Part shown: in pieces, positions 59,485-64,000 of the stretch | Numbering within the stretch: position 1 is the first letter of the stretch | Layout of the letters: every line of letters starts with the position of its first letter | Source: an uncultured Treponema sp. | GTDB taxonomy: Bacteria; Spirochaetota; Spirochaetia; Treponematales; Treponemataceae | NCBI GenBank assembly: GCA_910584475.1 | Contig: CAJUBD010000003.1 | Location: 1 to 64,000, forward strand | Reading direction: 5' to 3' | Length of the DNA stretch: 64,000 nucleotides | The notes under the pieces: generated by a model | Databases searched by the model: none | Told to the model about the DNA's origin: nothing | Seen by the model: the letters and a program-made list of their open reading frames with translations, nothing else | Position numbers and translations under genes: made by a program

Positions 59485-59521
59485 ACTATAGTGCTTGCCA
59501 CAAAAAAAATCAAGTGGCAAG
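59485..59521 (-). promoter_or_regulatory. trb operon promoter with operator-like dyad
   Basis: On the minus strand TTGATT (59,508-59,513) and TATAGT (59,485-59,490) are 17 bp apart. The inverted repeat CTTGCCAC/GTGGCAAG (59,494-59,501 and 59,514-59,521) straddles the -35 box, so a repressor bound there would block the trb operon. Confidence 0.65.
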
Positions 59522-59540
59522 TGCCGTAGCGTTGAAAAAA

Positions 59541-59924
59541 CTATTTGAACTCTCCTTGCTCAATGCCGTCGATCGTCGTTTCCGTTCTGATCGCGACAAT
59601 GCTGTCCTTGTCCCAATCTTCCTCGTAGTGGCTGAAATTTTGGGTGATGGCGGGAAAGCCTTGCGGAACGCCTTTCTCCCAATATTCGGCTCCTCCGAGT
59701 TGGTACTCGACTGCCGCCCGCCGTTCGATGATTTCTCCGTCGTCGCCGTAAACATTGCCGTCAAGAAATCCGTCCCTGAAGCGACAAATCGTGCCGTCGT
59801 CAAGGATTCTCTCGCCTTGCAAAAGGTTTCCGTTCCCATCCGTAACGGGAACTCCAATGTAGTCAATGCATCGGGAAGCCGACATGGTGTTGTCGGTCGT
59901 CCTGATTTCTTTGATTGTATTCAT
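59541..59924 (-). CDS. Hypothetical protein with EYW-type repeat motif
   Basis: A 127-residue acidic protein. DGFLDGNVYGDDGEIIERRAAVEYQ and GGAEYWEKGVPQGFPAI resemble the short EYW..G..HG.PAI repeats seen in MORN-like bacterial proteins. No signal peptide. It lies between ssb and the trb promoter. Function unknown. Confidence 0.6.
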   Translation of the reverse strand: MNTIKEIRTTDNTMSASRCIDYIGVPVTDGNGNLLQGERILDDGTICRFRDGFLDGNVYGDDGEIIERRAAVEYQLGGAEYWEKGVPQGFPAITQNFSHYEEDWDKDSIVAIRTETTIDGIEQGEFK

Positions 59925-60014
59925 ATAAAACTCCTTTTATAAAAAATAACCTCAGGGTTTCATAATTTTATCACATTCCGCATTTTCTTTCAGGCGGAAT
60001 GTGATACGTCTCTC

Positions 60015-60470
60015 TTAAAAGATGTCGTCTGAGGCAGAAAATTGGTCGAACTCGTCTCCCGCGAGTTCCTCCGTTTCTTTTGCCGCGACATCCTCTTCGG
60101 GCGAGGCGGGAGCTTCCGTACCTTGAGCTTTCGGAGTGCGCTCTACGAACGGATTTATTCTTTCAGGCACGACCTTGATGCGCGAGCGTCGCTCTCCATC
60201 CTTTTCCCAAACATCTTGCTCCAAATGCCCTTGAACGCTCACGGCCTTTCCTTTCAAAAGATGCCTTTGCATCCTTTCGGCACGGTCGCCGAACAAGGCG
60301 CAGTCGAAGAAACTCGTTTTCTCCTCCCACTCTTCGGAATCCTTTTTCTTGCTGTCCCTGTTCACCGCAATGGTGAAAGTTAGGACTTTCATACCCGACA
60401 TGCCTTTTTGCACAAGCTCTGCGTCTTTCGTCAGCCTTCCTACGAGGCAGACGGTGTTCAAATCTGTCAT
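60015..60470 (-). CDS. ssb: Single-stranded DNA-binding protein
   Basis: A 151-residue protein started at MTDLNTVCLVGRLTKDAEL after GGAGG. The OB fold shows TFTIAVNRDSKKK, FFDCALFGDRAERM and GKAVSVQGHLEQDVW. The C-terminal acidic tip SDDIF fits the partner-binding tail of SSB. Its place beside a replication initiator indicates use in element replication or in protecting transferred single strands. Confidence 0.94.
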   Translation of the reverse strand: MTDLNTVCLVGRLTKDAELVQKGMSGMKVLTFTIAVNRDSKKKDSEEWEEKTSFFDCALFGDRAERMQRHLLKGKAVSVQGHLEQDVWEKDGERRSRIKVVPERINPFVERTPKAQGTEAPASPEEDVAAKETEELAGDEFDQFSASDDIF

Positions 60471-60606
60471 ATTTTTCCTCCATGACAAAAATTTATCTTT
60501 TAAGACGAAAAGACAGTCGCTACGCGATGCCGTATTTTTCGTCCAATTTCCTCATGAAAATTTCTTTTTCCTTTTGCCCTTCAATCGTGTTAAAAAAGAG
60601 AAGCCT

Positions 60607-61830
60607 TTACGGTATCGGCATTTCTGACTTAAAAGAAAACAACTCTTTGTCATAATTTCCTCGCTCCGTTTCGGCAAGGGACGCGTATTTTCTTGCTTTT
60701 TCAACTTTTGCCTTGTCCCCAAAATCTGATATGTTGAGCGAGCAATTTGGACAATACGCATCCCTTTTTAAGAACTTTTCAGAACACGCGGGACATACGA
60801 CCGAATTGCTCTCAAACTCTGTTCGCTTCGCGTTTTCTTTGAGCTTCTCGCCCTTGAAGACCGCGACAAGATGCGGCTTTGACATCGCACGATAAAAATA
60901 GCCGAGAAACTTTTGTTCATCACGGCAACTTTTCGAAAGTCTTTCGCGCGCCCAAATGACATACTCGTCAAGCAAAGAAGGCTCAAGCTTGACCTCCGCA
61001 AAAGATTTTTTGAGTTCCGGCAACAAGTCCCTTGAAAAATGCGGGTCAAATCCAAATGCCTTTTCCAGCGCATTCTTGAATTTTGTCTTTGAAAATTCTT
61101 CTTCTGCTTCTTTTCGTTCTGCTTTCTGCGTTTTTTGCGAATTTTTTTGTCCAAAAGTTGCTTCGTCTGTTTTATTTGGGGGAGAAGAAGTAGTAGTGGA
61201 ATTTATCTTTGTGGGAGGATTTTTTAAAGGAAATGACAAGTTTGTCATTTTGTCCCCGCACGAAATGACAGGGCTGTCACTTCGTGCTGAAAAGTCAGCT
61301 TTATGAAATGACGATTTTGTCACTTCGCGAACTGCCGAACGGTCAGTTTCGTCATTTCGTGATTTTTCCGCATCGTTTGAAATGTCATTTTCACGAAACG
61401 ACAAATTTGTCGTTTCGTGATTTTCAGCGGTTGTTTGCTCGAAATTGTTAGGTCTTGAATATCTTAAGGCGGTAAATTCTTCTGTCAGCGCGAAAAAGAC
61501 CTTCCTGCCGCCATTCGCTGTTCCAATTACCTTTTTCTTCATAAGGCCGCCCAAAACATATTTGTCAAATCTCCGAAGGACGCTTCTTTCGCTTTGTATT
61601 CCCAAAAACGGGAACTCGTCAATTATCGCTCCATACCTTACATTGCAGTATATTTCTCCGTCTATGACTTTTCTCCACATCGCCTTGTGGCCTTGCCTTG
61701 CTTTTACGGCGGCAAAGTCCGTAAACCACTGGAATATATGCAAGTCAAGAAAGTCAAGCGTCGCGTCAGGGTGAGAAGAATTGTATTTGATGAGCATCTC
61801 TTGTGAGAAATCGACGACCGTATATTTCAC
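60607..61830 (-). CDS. Replication-initiator-like protein with C-terminal zinc ribbon
   Basis: A 407-residue protein with a GTG start. The N-terminal ~110 residues form a winged-helix-like domain (LDLHIFQWFTDFAAVK, FPFLGIQSERSVLRRFDKYV, GLMKKKVIG wing) as in plasmid and phage initiators. A Ser/Asn/Glu linker (about 130-240) is encoded by DNA full of palindromes. A helical middle domain resembles DnaD-type modules (LDEYVIWARERLSKSCRDEQ). A zinc ribbon (CPACSEKF...CPNCS) lies near the C-terminus. Together with the internal palindromes this suggests an origin-binding initiator. Confidence 0.68.
   Translation of the reverse strand: MKYTVVDFSQEMLIKYNSSHPDATLDFLDLHIFQWFTDFAAVKARQGHKAMWRKVIDGEIYCNVRYGAIIDEFPFLGIQSERSVLRRFDKYVLGGLMKKKVIGTANGGRKVFFALTEEFTALRYSRPNNFEQTTAENHETTNLSFRENDISNDAEKSRNDETDRSAVREVTKSSFHKADFSARSDSPVISCGDKMTNLSFPLKNPPTKINSTTTSSPPNKTDEATFGQKNSQKTQKAERKEAEEEFSKTKFKNALEKAFGFDPHFSRDLLPELKKSFAEVKLEPSLLDEYVIWARERLSKSCRDEQKFLGYFYRAMSKPHLVAVFKGEKLKENAKRTEFESNSVVCPACSEKFLKRDAYCPNCSLNISDFGDKAKVEKARKYASLAETERGNYDKELFSFKSEMPIP
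61231..61420. repeat. Iteron-like palindrome cluster, candidate replication origin
   Basis: Inverted repeats built on CACGAAATGACA occur at 61,231-61,250, 61,258-61,287, 61,305-61,327 and, as a perfect 30-bp palindrome, at 61,391-61,420 (half CACGAAACGACAAA). Half sites lie at 61,351-61,361 and near 61,380. All are inside the linker-coding part of the initiator gene, as in phages and plasmids whose origin is within the initiator gene. Confidence 0.7.
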
Positions 61831-61852
61831 ATTTTACCCCTTCAACTTCAAT

Positions 61853-62266
61853 TTAGAGCACGGAAATCGATTTTAAGGCGTTGATTCTTAATGTAAGTTC
61901 GCCTTCAATTCGCCTTGTAATTTCGTCTCTTTTCGCTTTGTCGTTCCGAAAGTCAAACTGAATTCCAAAGAGCTTTTCCGCGCTGTCGCGTTTTTTCTTT
62001 AAGTCGGTGGCCGCCATCAGCACAAGAAGCGCCTTTTGTTTCTCGTTGATTTTTGCATCCGCAGAATCCGGCAGCATCAGGCTTCTCATTATTTCAGTTT
62101 TGTTTTTAATGTCTTTTGACAGTTTTTCAATATATTTTGTGCGCCGCCCGCCGTCCATCATTCCAAGATTGTCTGTCCAGCTTAAAAGCCGTTCCTTTCT
62201 TCTTGTGTCGTTTTTGATTTCGTTCGCCACGACTACAGCCAAAATGTCTTTTTCCTCTTGCGTCAT
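61853..62266 (-). CDS. Hypothetical helical protein
   Basis: A 137-residue, fully helical, Lys/Asp-rich protein with AGGAGG upstream. Segments such as NEKQKALLVLMAATDLKKKRDSAE suggest a coiled-coil dimer. It precedes the initiator gene and may be an accessory replication or mobilisation factor. No family recognised. Confidence 0.65.
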   Translation of the reverse strand: MTQEEKDILAVVVANEIKNDTRRKERLLSWTDNLGMMDGGRRTKYIEKLSKDIKNKTEIMRSLMLPDSADAKINEKQKALLVLMAATDLKKKRDSAEKLFGIQFDFRNDKAKRDEITRRIEGELTLRINALKSISVL

Positions 62267-62284
62267 TTTTCCTCCTGAATTTCC

Positions 62285-62389
62285 CTACAGTTTTTTATAA
62301 ATAAGTTTCCTTAAAAGCCGCCCGATTTGATATAAAACCTCTCGGATCGCGACGCTCACCGCCCGCTTTTTAATGTATTTTTTGTTCAT
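62285..62389 (-). CDS. Very small basic protein
   Basis: A 34-residue, strongly basic frame (MNKKYIKKRAVSVAIREVLY..., ending LIYKKL) with an excellent AAGGAGG site. It overlaps the end of the DUF3310 gene by 20 bp. It could be a small regulator or a membrane-active peptide; unknown. Confidence 0.5.
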   Translation of the reverse strand: MNKKYIKKRAVSVAIREVLYQIGRLLRKLIYKKL

Positions 62390-62717
62390 TTCTTCTCCTC
62401 CTTTGTAAAATCTTGTTGTGCGTTCGTTCAGTATCGCCAGTCGTTTCTTTTCGGCAAGAAAATTTGCCTTTTAACTCCCTGTACTTCGCCATATACCAGT
62501 CAGACTTTTTAATATCCTCGTTGCCGTTTTTCTCTGCCGCCCTGTAACGATATTTCCACACATTGCAAAGACAAAACCATTCAACCGCCTCAACGCCAAA
62601 AATCTCCAACATTTCGTCGATGCACTCTATCGCGCCCTCTCTTGTATAATGTTTCGGACGGTTGATAACGTCCTCTTTTTCTTCCACTCTCTGCTTTTCC
62701 TTTTTGCTTGCACTCAT
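62370..62717 (-). CDS. DUF3310 (SaV-like) protein
   Basis: A 115-residue protein with the DUF3310 core: NRPKHYTREGAIECIDEML, then VEWFCLCNVWKYRYRA and NGNEDIKKSDWYMAKY. The family is widespread in phages and mobile elements; it is of uncertain function, probably nucleotide- or metabolism-related. A basic C-terminal tail is added here. Confidence 0.85.
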   Translation of the reverse strand: MSASKKEKQRVEEKEDVINRPKHYTREGAIECIDEMLEIFGVEAVEWFCLCNVWKYRYRAAEKNGNEDIKKSDWYMAKYRELKGKFSCRKETTGDTERTHNKILQRRRRNEQKIH

Positions 62718-62731
62718 TTTTTTATCTCCTC

Positions 62732-63007
62732 TTATGCTGGATGTGCCGTTCGGGGATTTCTGATTTTTTCAGAAATCTTTGTTTTCGACAGCAGCGAATA
62801 TCCGCAAAGCCGACAGTCCGCTCGAATTTGCGCGCCGCTGCAATATTCGTATTTTCTCGTTCTTATAACAGTAAGTCCGTTGCTTTTACATTCGGGACAT
62901 TGCTCGTCAATTTTTTTCTCGCCCATTTCAAGTTGCTTTGCAATCGAAAAAATCACTGCTCTCCGTTCTCGTCTTTCGTTCAATTCCGCTCTTTCTTTCA
63001 TCGTCAT
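62732..63007 (-). CDS. Zinc-ribbon protein
   Basis: A 91-residue protein with a helical basic N-terminus and a zinc ribbon formed by CPECKSNG and CRLCGYS, which have the C-x2-C pairs of nucleic-acid binding ribbons. GAGGAAAG precedes the ATG. Role unknown. Confidence 0.65.
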   Translation of the reverse strand: MTMKERAELNERRERRAVIFSIAKQLEMGEKKIDEQCPECKSNGLTVIRTRKYEYCSGAQIRADCRLCGYSLLSKTKISEKIRNPRTAHPA

Positions 63008-63019
63008 TTGCTTTCCTCT

Positions 63020-63394
63020 CTAATTTTTCCCAATACAGGCTCCATGCGGGCTTATTGCCGTCTCAAAATAAAATTTCAGCGGAACTTCCCGCTCAAACAC
63101 GAGACCGTACCTCTTGGCGATTCTGTATGTCACGGAATCCCTGTCAAGTCTGCGCGTTATCCACTCAAGGTATTTCCTGAATTTCTCCAGTCCCATAGTT
63201 CCCTTGTAGTGGTTGCAGCTGTTGCACGACGGCATCATATTCTCGACCTCATCCTTCCCGCCGTTGTAAAGCGACACGATATGGTCAATCGAAAATTTGT
63301 CCAAGGAAATCTCGCAGCCGCAATACGCGCACCGCCCGCCGAACATACCGAACACGCGCTTTCGCTGGGCTTTGCCGAGCCGTTTCCGCTTCAT
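63020..63394 (-). CDS. HNH endonuclease-like protein
   Basis: A 124-residue protein with an HNH core: CAYCGCEIS and CNSCNHYKG zinc pairs around FSIDHIVSLYNGGKDEVENMMPSC. This is the DHI...N..N/H pattern of HNH nucleases. The C-terminal part may set specificity. Free-standing HNH enzymes in mobile elements act in restriction, homing or packaging. Confidence 0.88.
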   Translation of the reverse strand: MKRKRLGKAQRKRVFGMFGGRCAYCGCEISLDKFSIDHIVSLYNGGKDEVENMMPSCNSCNHYKGTMGLEKFRKYLEWITRRLDRDSVTYRIAKRYGLVFEREVPLKFYFETAISPHGACIGKN

Positions 63395-63657
63395 TTTGAT
63401 TCCTCCTCATGCTTCGTTCCCGACGAACCGATGTCCAGATTTTTCACCCACAAACCCTCAACGCTGTAGCCGCATTCGGAGCATTCCGCGTCGGCATACA
63501 CACGGCCGCCCTTCGCGTAACTTTTCGCTTTCAACGAGAACAGGAACTTGCACACGTAGCATTTGGTCTCGCCCTCGCTTCCGACTTTGAGACCAAACAT
63601 AAGGCGTCTCACGTATTTTTCATTGCGCCCAATGTTCTTCTGCTCCAACTTCGTCAT
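63391..63657 (-). CDS. Small zinc-ribbon protein
   Basis: An 88-residue protein with C-x2-C pairs in KCYVCKFLF and AECSECGYS, consistent with one zinc ribbon. It overlaps the ASCH gene and the HNH gene by 4 bp each, so the three are coupled. Function unknown. Confidence 0.65.
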   Translation of the reverse strand: MTKLEQKNIGRNEKYVRRLMFGLKVGSEGETKCYVCKFLFSLKAKSYAKGGRVYADAECSECGYSVEGLWVKNLDIGSSGTKHEEESK

Positions 63658-63968
63658 TTGTATGCCTCACTCACTTCCGCAAGGTGAATCGCGTACACGG
63701 GCTTGTCGATTTTCAAGTCGGTGTCCTTTCCGTCCACGACCTTGATTCTTTTAACCCTTGCCGTCATATACCTTTTGGTGTATCCCAAAACTATGCGGCA
63801 CGGAACGAACTGTCGTCCTTGCTTATCGTTGATGAACTCCCAGTCTGAATTGGCGATGGCGTTTTTAAGACGCACCGTCCAATACGGCTTCACCTCGCGG
63901 TACTCAATGCGCTTCTCGCCCGAAGCGATTTTGTCGTACCATTGTTTCTTCAGGTTGAACGTCAGCAT
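63654..63968 (-). CDS. ASCH-domain protein (element copy)
   Basis: A 104-residue protein beginning MLTFNLKKQWYDKI, nearly identical over the first ~28 residues to the prophage gene at 20,932-21,240 and similar throughout (VPCRIVLGYTKRYM, GKDTDLKIDKPVYAIHL). RNA-binding by the PUA-like fold is likely. It is the first gene in a coupled minus-strand group with a zinc ribbon and an HNH protein. The DNA upstream of the start also resembles the prophage copy. Confidence 0.78.
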   Translation of the reverse strand: MLTFNLKKQWYDKIASGEKRIEYREVKPYWTVRLKNAIANSDWEFINDKQGRQFVPCRIVLGYTKRYMTARVKRIKVVDGKDTDLKIDKPVYAIHLAEVSEAYK

Positions 63969-64000
63969 TCTTCTTCCTCCCTTAATCCTATGCATTCGTC

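Overview
The window is a conjugative element interrupted by a Mu-like transposable prophage. The host is most likely a spirochaete of the Treponema type. This rests on spirochaete-style lipoprotein signal sequences, a giant Ig-repeat surface lipoprotein and a mid-GC composition; it is an inference, not a proof.

Conjugative element, left part (1-20,640). A partial plus-strand gene of unknown role enters from the left edge. It is followed by a PIN / XRE-ImmA toxin-antitoxin-like pair and a small DUF4177-type gene. A long minus-strand P-type type IV secretion cluster then reads trbI, a 1,963-residue Big-repeat lipoprotein, an RHH regulator, trbB, trbC, trbD, trbE, trbJ and trbL. trbE carries an in-frame amber codon.

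Mu-like prophage (about 20,580-57,850, ~37 kb). It sits inside trbG, so the N-terminal part of TrbG lies at 57,844-58,641 and the C-terminal part at 20,095-20,640. The left arm is on the minus strand and holds an ASCH gene, head morphogenesis F, portal, terminase, gp27/26/25-like genes, overlapping spanin-like genes, a holin, a C5 methyltransferase and an endolysin candidate. The centre holds an exported moron, the S24 repressor, a consensus early promoter, a Ner-like regulator, the MuA/MuB transposition proteins, GemA and a Mor-like activator. The right arm on the plus strand carries protease/scaffold, major head, tail, baseplate and a tail fibre with five exchangeable C-terminal cassettes. 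These are followed by a serine invertase and, at the mom position of Mu, a small gene, an ABC-ATPase/GNAT fusion and a formyltransferase.

Conjugative element, right part (57,844-64,000). On the minus strand lie the TrbG N-terminal part, trbF, a small gene, ssb, a replication-initiator-like gene containing a cluster of palindromes that looks like an origin, and small accessory genes (DUF3310, zinc ribbons, HNH, ASCH).

How the parts work together: the trb genes would build the mating channel, but the trbG split and the trbE stop probably disable it. In the prophage, three or four TAACNGCNGTTA sites at a fixed distance from -10 hexamers suggest that one Mor-like activator drives the divergent late operons. 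The invertible fibre array would vary host range, and the terminal operon probably modifies phage DNA.
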